A stretch of DNA of 64,000 nucleotides from Glaciimonas sp. PCH181. Lineage in GTDB: Bacteria; Pseudomonadota; Gammaproteobacteria; Burkholderiales; Burkholderiaceae_D. The position numbers were made by a program, and so were the translations under genes. The stretch spans positions 1,984,001-2,048,000 of the forward strand of contig NZ_PYFP01000001.1 of the NCBI RefSeq assembly GCF_003056055.1, written 5' to 3'. The notes beneath the pieces are model-generated. The model saw nothing but the letters and a program-made list of their open reading frames with translations. It was not told the origin of the DNA and did no database searches. How positions within the stretch are numbered: the first letter of the stretch is position 1; every line of letters starts with the position of its first letter. This document shows, piece after piece, positions 33,577 through 41,935 of this stretch.

Positions 33577-34734
33577 ATGTTTAATTTCGAACTCTACAAC
33601 CCTACAAAAATCGTTTTTGGTCGTGACACCATCACCAAACTATCTACTCTTGTTCCACCAACAGCGCGCGTACTAATTTTATTCGGCGGTGCAAGCGCAC
33701 AAAAAAACGGCACGCTCGATGAAGTAAAAGCAGCACTCGGCAACCGCGAAGTACAAGAATTTGCCGGTATCGAACCGAATCCGTCTTACGAAACATTGAT
33801 GCGTGCAGTTGAACAAGTACGCCGCGAAAAAATTGATTTCTTGCTAGCAGTTGGCGGCGGCTCCGTCATCGACGGCACCAAATTTATCGCCGCTGCCGCC
33901 AACTTTGAAGGCGAACCATGGAACATCGCCGTCAAAGGCGGTGCCAACATCACCAGTGCGCTACCGTTCGGCACCGTGCTGACGCTGCCAGCGACCGGCT
34001 CAGAAATGAATAACGGCGGCGTTGTCACACGCAAATCCATTCAAGCCAAACTAGCGTTCCGCAGTCCGTTGGTCTATCCGCAATTTTCGATACTCGACCC
34101 TAGCAAAACCTTCACTTTGCCAACTCGCCAAATTGCTAACGGCGTCGTCGATGCTTTCGTCCACACCGTCGAGCAGTATTTAACCTATCCCGTCGATGGT
34201 CAGGTGCAAGACCGTTTCGCAGAAGGATTACTCCTCAGCCTGATCGAAACCGGACCACGCGTTTTGGCCGATCCGAACGATTACGATGCCCGCGCCAATC
34301 TGATGTGGGTGGCAACGCTAGCCTTAAATGGCTTGATCGGCGCAGGCGTGCCGCAAGATTGGGCCACGCACATGATCGGGCATGAACTGACCGCGCAATA
34401 TGACATCGATCACGCCCGTACATTGGCAATCGTGTTGCCATCATTGCTGACAGTCCAGCGTAAAAACAAACACGCCAAACTGCTGCAATACGCGGCCAGA
34501 GTATGGAATATCACCGAAGGCAGCGAAGAAGCGCGCATCGATCAAGCCATCCAAAATACACGTAATTTCTTTGAAAGCATGGGCATCAAAACCCGTCTGT
34601 CCGATTATGAATTAGGTCAGGCAGCAATCGACATCGTCGTCACGCAGTTGAGCGCGCATGGCATGACAACGCTGGGCGAGCACAAAGACATTACACTTGA
34701 AGTCAGCCGTAAGATTCTCGAAGGCGCTTTATAA
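33577..34734 (+). CDS. YqhD-like NADPH-dependent aldehyde reductase (iron/zinc alcohol dehydrogenase)
   Basis: 385 residues, group III metal-dependent alcohol dehydrogenase. Nucleotide-binding GGGSVIDGTKF (~91-101), metal-site regions NGVVDAFVHTVEQYL and THMIGHELTAQYDIDHARTLA with the conserved His residues. N-terminus MFNFELYNPTKIVFG is typical of E. coli YqhD, which reduces methylglyoxal, acrolein and other toxic aldehydes. Placement behind a NemR operator supports a role in reactive carbonyl detoxification. AAGGAAAAAT precedes the ATG. Confidence 0.93.
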   Translation: MFNFELYNPTKIVFGRDTITKLSTLVPPTARVLILFGGASAQKNGTLDEVKAALGNREVQEFAGIEPNPSYETLMRAVEQVRREKIDFLLAVGGGSVIDGTKFIAAAANFEGEPWNIAVKGGANITSALPFGTVLTLPATGSEMNNGGVVTRKSIQAKLAFRSPLVYPQFSILDPSKTFTLPTRQIANGVVDAFVHTVEQYLTYPVDGQVQDRFAEGLLLSLIETGPRVLADPNDYDARANLMWVATLALNGLIGAGVPQDWATHMIGHELTAQYDIDHARTLAIVLPSLLTVQRKNKHAKLLQYAARVWNITEGSEEARIDQAIQNTRNFFESMGIKTRLSDYELGQAAIDIVVTQLSAHGMTTLGEHKDITLEVSRKILEGAL

Positions 34735-34824
34735 GTCGCAACATTCAGTAGCCATTAGTAGCAAAAAACGCCAATTCACCGGCGTTTATTTCCCTCGTTT
34801 AACACTCTACAAGGAGCCGCAAAC

Positions 34825-35868
34825 ATGCCACAAACCAACACCGTCAATCGTCGCATCGTCCTGGCCGCCCGTCCGCATGGCGCGCCCACCCCAGAAGATT
34901 TCAGACTGGAAGAAACCGCCGTGCCAACCCCGGCGACGGGTCAAGTATTGTTGCGTATCGTCCATTTATCGCTAGACCCTTATATGCGTGGCCGCATGAG
35001 CGATGCAAAATCCTACGCAGCATCAGTGGCGGTTGGTGAGCCGATGGTTGGCGGCACCGTTGCCCGCGTCGTCACATCGCACCATCCCGACTACAAACAA
35101 GACGATCTGGTCCTTAGCAACAGTGGCTGGCAAGACTATGCAGTGTCAGACGGCACAGACCTGACCAAACTGGATGCCAATATCGGCAAGCCATCGTATG
35201 CGCTTGGTGCGCTGGGAATGCCAAGCTTTACCGCCTACATGGGTCTGCTGGATATCGGTCAGCCAAAGGCCGGTGAAACCGTCGTAGTGGCAGCCGCCAC
35301 TGGCGCAGTTGGTTCAGTCGTCGGACAAATCGCCAAACTCAAGGGCTGTTACGTTGTCGGCATTGCCGGTGGCGCAGAGAAGTGCGCGTATGCCGTCAAA
35401 GAACTCGGCTTCGACGCCTGCATCGATCATCGCAGCGCCGACTTCCCACAACAACTGGCGGCAGCTTGCGCTAAAGGGATCGACGTGTATTTTGAAAACG
35501 TCGGCGGCGCAGTGTTTGATGCAGTATTGCCGCTGCTCAATACCAGCGCCCGCGTACCGGTTTGCGGTTTGATCGCAAACTACAATGCTACCGAGTTGCC
35601 AGCTGGACCGGATCGCCTGCCGTTATTGACACGCACCCTGCTGACACGGCGCATCAGAATGCAAGGCTTTATTATTTTTCTTGATTACGCCCACCGTTAT
35701 AACGAATTCTTTAATGACATGAGCGGCTGGTTGAAAACGGGGAAAATAAAATTCCGTGAGGATATTGTGGAAGGCCTGGAAAATGCACCACAAGCGTTTA
35801 TTGGTCTTCTTGAAGGTAAAAATTTCGGCAAATTGATTATTAATGTTGCTGAAAACGGCGCTGAATAA
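34825..35868 (+). CDS. NADPH-dependent alkenal/curcumin reductase-like MDR protein
   Basis: 347 residues, zinc-free medium-chain dehydrogenase/reductase of the leukotriene B4 12-hydroxydehydrogenase type (CurA). N-terminal YMRGRMSD motif, nucleotide motif VVVAAATGAVGSVVGQIAKLKGC (AxxGxxG), FENVGGAVFDAVLPLL and RRIRMQGFIIFLDY. Reduces the C=C of alpha,beta-unsaturated carbonyls, complementing the aldehyde reductase just upstream (90 bp). AAGGAG sits before the ATG. Likely in the same transcript as the yqhD-like gene under NemR. Confidence 0.92.
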   Translation: MPQTNTVNRRIVLAARPHGAPTPEDFRLEETAVPTPATGQVLLRIVHLSLDPYMRGRMSDAKSYAASVAVGEPMVGGTVARVVTSHHPDYKQDDLVLSNSGWQDYAVSDGTDLTKLDANIGKPSYALGALGMPSFTAYMGLLDIGQPKAGETVVVAAATGAVGSVVGQIAKLKGCYVVGIAGGAEKCAYAVKELGFDACIDHRSADFPQQLAAACAKGIDVYFENVGGAVFDAVLPLLNTSARVPVCGLIANYNATELPAGPDRLPLLTRTLLTRRIRMQGFIIFLDYAHRYNEFFNDMSGWLKTGKIKFREDIVEGLENAPQAFIGLLEGKNFGKLIINVAENGAE

Positions 35869-35877
35869 AAAGTGTTC

Positions 35878-35912
35878 TTCAGGTGCCGACCCGCATGGGT
35901 CGTGCACCTGAA
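35878..35912 (+). terminator. Long hairpin after the curA-like gene
   Basis: TTCAGGTGC (35878-35886) / GCACCTGAA (35904-35912) with an inner GACCC/GGGTC stem and GCAT loop, 10 bp after the stop. No T-run directly follows, so termination is likely but not certain. Confidence 0.5.
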
Positions 35913-35990
35913 ATCGGTCCGGGTTCGTTTCCTTTATTTCTCTATCTTTTCTTCGGTACAAACATCTGCCTGACTTGAGACCGGTGGGCA

Positions 35991-36545
35991 TTAATGCTCT
36001 CGGCTTTTGTTTTGCAAACGATCCGTCTGGTATGACGAACCAGTGACCGTCGCTTTACCAAATCCCACATCAGCTATCTGACTGAGTAATAATCCCCGAT
36101 CATCCAACTCCAGCGTGCTGGAACTCAGATGATCGATCGGGCTATAGTGCAACTAATTATTCCCAATACTACCCGGTCTGACAGGGTTCCAATGCAGGCC
36201 GCCCTCTGCGGTAATCACCTGCAAGTTTTCACTAGCGACACTATCGCTGCGCATTTTGCACACGCGTGTCCGCCTCCGTCGTACATATAGCCTTCACTCG
36301 TCTACGCCATCTTCGCGCACAACCAGCGTGACCAATCACTTGGTTACGCGCGTCCGAGGGCAACTCGCCCGTGTCGCCCGCAATCTGGCTGGGATTGCTG
36401 GTAGCCGCAACGGCGATCTTGCGGGTATATTTTTGCGCGCCGCTATGCCGCAAGGTATCCAGATTGCCACCGCTATCGTAGTCATCAGTCTAGGTATGTT
36501 TCGCCATGTGATGCGGGTCTGTGGCCACTTGCACAGCCGACAACA
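35991..36545 (-). pseudogene. Decayed Tc-toxin C component (TccC/Rhs-type) remnant
   Basis: Three stretches on this strand, in different frames and with internal stops, read as consecutive parts of a TccC-like Rhs protein: DDYDSGGNLDTLRHSGAQKY then TRKIAVAATSNPSQ (36489 downward); ASENLQVITAEGGLHWNP (~36240-36160); and LHYSPIDHLSSSTLELDDRG through SSYQTDRLQNKSREH with a stop at 35991. Known TccC wording is YDAGGNLLxLxHxGAxxYTR and HYSxxDHLGSSTLELDDQG. Tc C components are the toxic, self-cleaving subunits of insecticidal complexes. Only the end of the conserved part is left; the variable toxin tail, start and partner genes are gone. Confidence 0.7.
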
Positions 36546-37005
36546 CAAGGCCGTGACGTAGCATGCTGATGAAAAAAAGTAACTTCAAACTCCCCCTATG
36601 ATTACAAAGTCCATTTTTGAACGGACCTAAAGCCAGTGCGTCGACAGTAAAAAATCGAGACCAGAGAAAATGCTCGGTTTATGAGTACGCTGCTCAGATG
36701 ACGAATCTGGTCAATCTCATTTCTTCGTTTTTGGGAAAAACCCCATTCTTGATTTCTGCTGTATTGGCGATAATTCTCTCAACGAATCGCGGCTTAGATA
36801 GCCTTCAATAAAAAGCAAATTAAGAAGTAGATAACTCTCTCTTTCACATTTCGATCAGTCAAAACCGCGCAAGTCGATTACCGAAAACCGCATCCGAATT
36901 CAGCGTTAATTGCCTTATTTTTTCCCGCCGAGGACGCGATGTCCTCGCACGACTAACTTTGCAGCAAAAAATATTAAGCGCGCTTCCACATAAGCGGACC
37001 AGCGC
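36546..37005. other. Intergenic region upstream of the autotransporter
   Basis: No supported gene. Short frames (such as 36617-36811) lack an SD and family resemblance. Probably includes more degraded Rhs flank and the autotransporter promoter. Confidence 0.4.
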
Positions 37006-39903
37006 ATGGGATTTTTTTTGCTGTTTTTTGAAAGTGACTTATGTCCTCAACTATCACAGCAAAAAAATGCATCATGTATCGCCATTTCTGTTCTTCTGAT
37101 CGGCTGCGGTGGTGGTGGCGGTGGAAGCGGTGCAAATAATCCAGGCACGCCGGGTGTGATCTCTACCCAGCCAACAGTCATTACGCCAATAATTGGCACG
37201 GTAATCAATCCAGACAAATCTACGACGCCGGTTATTACCCCAAAGCCAGTTAAGCCGCAAAAGCCCGGCGCGTTTAATACAGACGATCCTTTTAAAGTAA
37301 AGCAAGCACATGCAAATGGCCTGACTGGAAAAGGTGTGAAGGTCGGGATTGTCGATGGTGATTTCAATTCATCGCATTCGGAGTTGGCTGGTCTTACCGA
37401 AAAAACTTTTTATCAAAACGGCGGTAAAGGTAATGGCAGTCAGCATGGCGCGGTAGTGGCTGAAATATTGGGCGGTCGCACTTCAGGCGTGGCACCGCAG
37501 GTTGAAATGATTGGTGCCGCAGCCGGAGTAGATGAACCACAAAAGCGTTCTATGCTGACGCGAAAGATGTTTGCGGATCTGGCAGCTAAAGATGTGCGCA
37601 TCGTTAATATATCGCTGGGTTCCGGCGACATCTCGACAAAACCAAAAGATACGACGGAGAAATGGTCTTATGTCGGCATGCCGAATACCGGCGAAGATCT
37701 CTTATTCGTTTTCGCAACAGGAAATTCAAATCAAGCGAATCCGACAGTCAACGCCGGTCTGCCTTACTGGTCGCCAGAACTAGAAGAACGCTGGCTTGCG
37801 GTAACGTCGGTCAACGCCATCGACGGCATGTATGGCAAGGCGGGGGAATTTGCTGAAGGCGTTAATCGTTGCGGCGTTGCACAAAACTGGTGTTTAGCCG
37901 CTCCAGGAGACTTTCAGTCAAAAGTAGCTGGAAAAAGAATGGACGGCACCTCATTTGCCGCGCCAGCAGTCAGCGCCGCTGCGGCGTTGGTGCAGCAAGC
38001 CTATCCGTGGATGAATGCCAGTACCTTGCGTCAGACAATTTTATCGACGGCAACGCGTCAGGAAGATCGCAACACATATGGCTGGGGTGTATTAGACGCC
38101 AGCAAAGCCGTAAAAGGACCGTCTTTATTTGATAAGAAATTAACGCTGGCTGGTGATTTTATTGCAGATTTGGGCAGCGATGACAATGCCTACACGTTCA
38201 GTAACGACATCGCTGGCAACGCAGGCCTGTTCAAAGATGGTAACGGCAGCTTGACCTTATCCGGTGCAAATACTTATACCGGTGAGAATCATGTGCAATA
38301 TGGCGAATTGAATATCACTGGCTCAGTACGCGCCGGTGTCACAGTCGCATCGTTCGCCACGCTGCGTGCCGACAATGGCAAGATCGGTGGCAATGTACAA
38401 AATTCGGGCACGATGACAGTCGCAGGTAAAGGGATGACGATTGCTGGAAATTATGCGGTAGATGCAGGTGCAACGCTGAACAAACACATTGGCGCGCCGT
38501 TGACTATCGGTGGAACTGCAACACTGGATGAATCAAGCTTAATAATGCATCCACGTACAGGCCAGGCGGCCAGTTTTGTTACTGCGCAAGGAACAAAAGA
38601 TACGATACTGCAGGCAAACGGCGGCGTAATCGGTACGTTTGAAGACGCCTCTTTTGCGGGCAAAGATAGCAACATTGCATTGTTAAATACAGGCTTTGAA
38701 TACACAAAAAATCAGGTCGATCTGACGATTCAGCGTAAAAATATGCGCGACATGGCAGAGCAGTCTTTCGGCGGCGATGCAACACGCATGAACTCGGCTG
38801 AAAATCTGGAACAAGCAATGCAAGTGGCGGATACGCTGGCCACGGCAGGAAATACTGAGGGTACACAAGCGACGTTTATGCGCGCCGCTGCAGAGCTGCA
38901 AAATACGACAACAGCGAACGTTGCGGACGTGATCGATAGCCTTTCAGGCCAGATCCACGGTTCTGCACAAGCGCTGACGTTTCAGCAGTCGCAAGCAGTG
39001 AATCGTGATTTATCGAACCGACTGGCGCAATTCGGCAACAATACTGGTTCGACGGCAAAACACGGTTTATGGACTAGTGTGATCGGTAGTTCAGGTAAGT
39101 TGGCGCAAGATGGTTTTGCCGGTGCGAATACATCGCTGGCAGGCGGTCAGTTTGGTGTAGATACGCATCTGAATGAAAAAACAGTGATCGGTGCGGCCTT
39201 GGCTTATTCGGACAGCACGGCTCACTTTAACCGTTTCGGCGGTCAATCAAAAAGTCAGAGCGTTGGTGTTTCGGTCTACGGACGTCACGCATTTGAGGTC
39301 GGCAGCACCGATGTGTATGTCAGTGGTCGCGGTGGTATCGCCACCGTCAATAGCCGCGTTAATCGTAGCGTGATGATGGGATCGACAACCGATACATTAG
39401 ATGCACGTCACAACGACAAAGTGTTATCGGCGTATCTGGAAACAGGGTTCGATCAGGCACTTTCTGGCAACATCAGCATGACACCGTTTGCAGGCGTTTC
39501 GTATGATCGCGTCAATCGTGGCAGCTTTACTGAATCGGGTAGCGCGTTCGGCTTGACCGCTAAAAATCAGTCTTATCAGCAAGTTGCCAGTACCTTGGGT
39601 CTGCGTGCAAACTCGACATTTACATCATTCGCCGGTAAAAGTTATGTGCAGATGTACGCCGCCTGGCAGCATGCTTTTGGCAGCGGAAAACTTGATTTCG
39701 ATGCCAATTACACCGGTGCGCCAACGACTGGTTTTCAGGTAAAAGGTATCGGCATGGCGCGCAACACCGGTTGGGTTGGTATTGGCATAGCAACCGATAT
39801 CACCAAACGCTTAGGCTGGTTTGCAAACTATGATGCGCAATTCGGTCAGGCAGGCAAATTGAATAATGTGGTCTCTGCGGGTATTCGGCTTCATTTGGAT
39901 TAA
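37006..39903 (+). CDS. Subtilisin-family autotransporter serine protease
   Basis: 965 residues as read. Signal region with lipobox-like SVLLIGCGGGGGGSG, then a Pro/Thr linker, an S8 peptidase domain (~90-370) with catalytic Asp117 (VGIVDGDF), His147 (GSQHGAVVAEILGG), oxyanion Asn240 and Ser316 (GTSFAAPAVSAAAAL). A beta-helical passenger with a repeat (GNGSLTLSGANTYTGENHVQ) follows, then a C-terminal autotransporter beta-barrel (~690-965, ending VSAGIRLHLD). Such proteins sit on the outer surface and process other exoproteins (SphB1-type). Odd: the N-terminus before the hydrophobic core is atypical, and the better ATG at 37041 is in another frame separated by an A7 tract; see findings. Confidence 0.88.
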   Translation: MGFFLLFFESDLCPQLSQQKNASCIAISVLLIGCGGGGGGSGANNPGTPGVISTQPTVITPIIGTVINPDKSTTPVITPKPVKPQKPGAFNTDDPFKVKQAHANGLTGKGVKVGIVDGDFNSSHSELAGLTEKTFYQNGGKGNGSQHGAVVAEILGGRTSGVAPQVEMIGAAAGVDEPQKRSMLTRKMFADLAAKDVRIVNISLGSGDISTKPKDTTEKWSYVGMPNTGEDLLFVFATGNSNQANPTVNAGLPYWSPELEERWLAVTSVNAIDGMYGKAGEFAEGVNRCGVAQNWCLAAPGDFQSKVAGKRMDGTSFAAPAVSAAAALVQQAYPWMNASTLRQTILSTATRQEDRNTYGWGVLDASKAVKGPSLFDKKLTLAGDFIADLGSDDNAYTFSNDIAGNAGLFKDGNGSLTLSGANTYTGENHVQYGELNITGSVRAGVTVASFATLRADNGKIGGNVQNSGTMTVAGKGMTIAGNYAVDAGATLNKHIGAPLTIGGTATLDESSLIMHPRTGQAASFVTAQGTKDTILQANGGVIGTFEDASFAGKDSNIALLNTGFEYTKNQVDLTIQRKNMRDMAEQSFGGDATRMNSAENLEQAMQVADTLATAGNTEGTQATFMRAAAELQNTTTANVADVIDSLSGQIHGSAQALTFQQSQAVNRDLSNRLAQFGNNTGSTAKHGLWTSVIGSSGKLAQDGFAGANTSLAGGQFGVDTHLNEKTVIGAALAYSDSTAHFNRFGGQSKSQSVGVSVYGRHAFEVGSTDVYVSGRGGIATVNSRVNRSVMMGSTTDTLDARHNDKVLSAYLETGFDQALSGNISMTPFAGVSYDRVNRGSFTESGSAFGLTAKNQSYQQVASTLGLRANSTFTSFAGKSYVQMYAAWQHAFGSGKLDFDANYTGAPTTGFQVKGIGMARNTGWVGIGIATDITKRLGWFANYDAQFGQAGKLNNVVSAGIRLHLD

Positions 39904-39934
39904 TGCGACAACGTGATTTCGCGCTGCATAAAAA

Positions 39935-39974
39935 AGCGCGCACTACGATTGTTTTGTAGTCACGCGCTGTTTCC
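39935..39974 (+). terminator. Terminator after the autotransporter
   Basis: AGCGCG (39935-39940) plus ACTAC / GTAGT plus CGCGCT (39963-39968), followed by GTTTCC. A T-rich tract of repeated CTGTTTCC-like units continues to about 40015. Confidence 0.6.
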
Positions 39975-40058
39975 TGCTGTTTCCTGTTCTTTCTTGCTGT
40001 TTTTTGCTGTTTCTGTATTGCACCGCAAAGAATGATGCGGCGGGTAAATCTTCAAAAA

Positions 40059-40709
40059 CTATTTTGTACCGAAAATCCGGTCACCGGCATCGCCTAAACC
40101 AGGAACAATATAGGCGTGCTCATCAAGATGCGAATCCAGGCTGGCAACATATAACTTAACGCCTGGATGCGCATCCTGGAATACTTGCACGCCTTCCGGT
40201 GCAGCAACCAACGCCAGGAAAATAATCTGCGCGTCGGTGACGCCACGTTGCTTGAGGACATTGACGGCGTAAACAGCTGAATTGCCGGTAGCAACCATCG
40301 GATCGCAGAGAATAAATGTGCGCTCAGCCAGATCTGGCAGGCGTACCAGATATTCGACTGGCTCTAATGTAGTGGGATCGCGATATACGCCGATATGCCC
40401 TACCCGCGCCGATGGCACCAGATCCAGCAGGCCATCACTCATGCCGATACCGGCACGCAATACTGGCACCACAGCCAACTTGCGGCCTGCGATTACGGGC
40501 GCATCCATGCTTTGAATCGGGGTATCGATGCGTTGCGTGGTGAGCGGTAAATCACGGGTGATTTCATAACCCATTAACTGGGTAATTTCGCGCAGTAGCT
40601 GGCGGAAAGTCCGCGTGGAGGTTTCCTTGCTGCGCATGTGCGTCAGCTTGTGCTGAATCAGCGGATGATTAAGGATAAAAAGATTTGGGAAGCGTGGATC
40701 GCTGAGCAT
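40059..40709 (-). CDS. upp: Uracil phosphoribosyltransferase
   Basis: 216 residues. Converts uracil and PRPP to UMP in pyrimidine salvage. PRPP-binding motif [18 protein letters not shown] (~134-150), uracil-binding [16 protein letters not shown] at the C-terminus and [19 protein letters not shown] are all typical. Single gene convergent with the autotransporter. Confidence 0.96.
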   Translation of the reverse strand: MLSDPRFPNLFILNHPLIQHKLTHMRSKETSTRTFRQLLREITQLMGYEITRDLPLTTQRIDTPIQSMDAPVIAGRKLAVVPVLRAGIGMSDGLLDLVPSARVGHIGVYRDPTTLEPVEYLVRLPDLAERTFILCDPMVATGNSAVYAVNVLKQRGVTDAQIIFLALVAAPEGVQVFQDAHPGVKLYVASLDSHLDEHAYIVPGLGDAGDRIFGTK

Positions 40710-40901
40710 GATGGGCAGTTTCTAAGCCGAATGTGAGGCTGTTTGTAAAATAAGTAGAGCGCGCATGATTGTCGCTCACGGCGGGTAAGACACGCTATAA
40801 CGATCTATGGCGATCGCAGCAAGACTATGCCTATTCCCGGCCGCTAACCCGCGCGATCTAGTGCTAGTGATTATTGCCTCTTGGTTGCTACTGAATAATA
40901 A

Positions 40902-41327
40902 CTATTTAGTGGCCGCAACCGTTTTCGCTTCAGGTGCAATTGTCAGCAACGCCAGAATCTGCTCTAACTCATGACGCACTTCAATCAAATTAATCTTGTT
41001 TTGGGCCGCCTCTGCCGCTGCCGCCATCGAATCTTTTTCAGCTTGCGCCAAGCGACCGTCAAGCTTATTGCGCGCACCGCTGATGGTAAAACCTTGCTCG
41101 TATAACAGTTCCCGGATGCGACGGATCAACAATACTTCGTGATGCTGATAATAGCGCCGATTGCCGCGTCGTTTGACCGGCTTAAGCTGCGTAAACTCTT
41201 GCTCCCAGTAGCGTAAAACGTGCGGCTTCACACCACACAATTCGCTCACTTCACCAATGGTGAAATAACGCTTTGCAGGAATCGGCGGTAGGACGATAAC
41301 CTCAGACTTACTAATACGATCATTCAT
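40902..41327 (-). CDS. MerR family transcriptional regulator at the ihfA end of the operon
   Basis: 141 residues. MerR helix-turn-helix YFTIGEVSELCGVKPHVLRYWEQEF (~20-45) and the wing RRGNRRYYQHHEVLLIRRI, then a coiled-coil-like helix. The effector region is short and lacks metal-ligand cysteines, as in MlrA/CarA-like small regulators. It follows ihfA after 8 bp, a gene order conserved in betaproteobacteria; function unknown. Confidence 0.9.
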   Translation of the reverse strand: MNDRISKSEVIVLPPIPAKRYFTIGEVSELCGVKPHVLRYWEQEFTQLKPVKRRGNRRYYQHHEVLLIRRIRELLYEQGFTISGARNKLDGRLAQAEKDSMAAAAEAAQNKINLIEVRHELEQILALLTIAPEAKTVAATK

Positions 41328-41335
41328 GGATTAGC

Positions 41336-41749
41336 TTAAAGGGAGAGGGAAAAAGGTTGTTGAGAGGTAGCCTCGACCATGCCCTTCAGCTTTTGGCTGG
41401 CATGAAACGTTACTACGCGACGGGCTGTAATAGGGATTTCCTCACCTGTTTTTGGATTGCGACCTGGCCGCTGTGGTTTGTCACGCAACTGAAAATTGCC
41501 AAAGCCGGATAACTTCACGGCCTCGCCACGTTCCAGCGCATTGCGCATTTCGTCGAAAAAAGTTTCGACCATATCTTTGGCTTCGCGCTTGTTGAGACCG
41601 ACTTGTTCAAACAAGAGTTCCGCCAACTCTGCTTTGGTCAATGTTGGTAAATCTTTTTCGGCCTGCGAACGTGCCTGTGCCTCGCGCATCGCTCGATTCA
41701 GATCGGCGTCCAGAACGGACTCAAACTCGACTGCCTGCATATCGCTCAT
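41336..41749 (-). CDS. ihfA: Integration host factor subunit alpha
   Basis: 137 residues, about 35 longer at the N-terminus than E. coli IHF-alpha (~99). The core [57 protein letters not shown] is clear, including the beta-arm proline region. IHF bends DNA at specific sites and acts as a heterodimer with HimD. The acidic extension ([20 protein letters not shown]) may be real or the start may be the internal Met21. It sits after pheT in the conserved thrS-to-ihfA operon. Confidence 0.93.
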   Translation of the reverse strand: MSDMQAVEFESVLDADLNRAMREAQARSQAEKDLPTLTKAELAELLFEQVGLNKREAKDMVETFFDEMRNALERGEAVKLSGFGNFQLRDKPQRPGRNPKTGEEIPITARRVVTFHASQKLKGMVEATSQQPFSLSL

Positions 41750-41935
41750 TCTGCGTTCATTCTGTTTATTACCCTGTTTTACGTGTCATTGCATCGTGTG
41801 GTGCTATCCAATCGACGCAACGCTTAGTCGTGTTCCAACAACTGATGAAACCACCCGCTGCGCCGACGTAAATAAAGTCGGCGCGGCATTCCACTAATTT
41901 ATTTTTTTAACAATTTCCGCGTCTGCCGAGTCTGT

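Noticed and set aside
36617..36811. 64-codon ORF with a hydrophobic middle before the autotransporter
   Set aside because: No SD and no recognisable family; lies in a region of decayed sequence.
40710..40901. Possible tRNA gene near merR/ihfA, where some betaproteobacteria have tRNA-Pro
   Set aside because: No acceptor or T-arm pattern was found in this gap.
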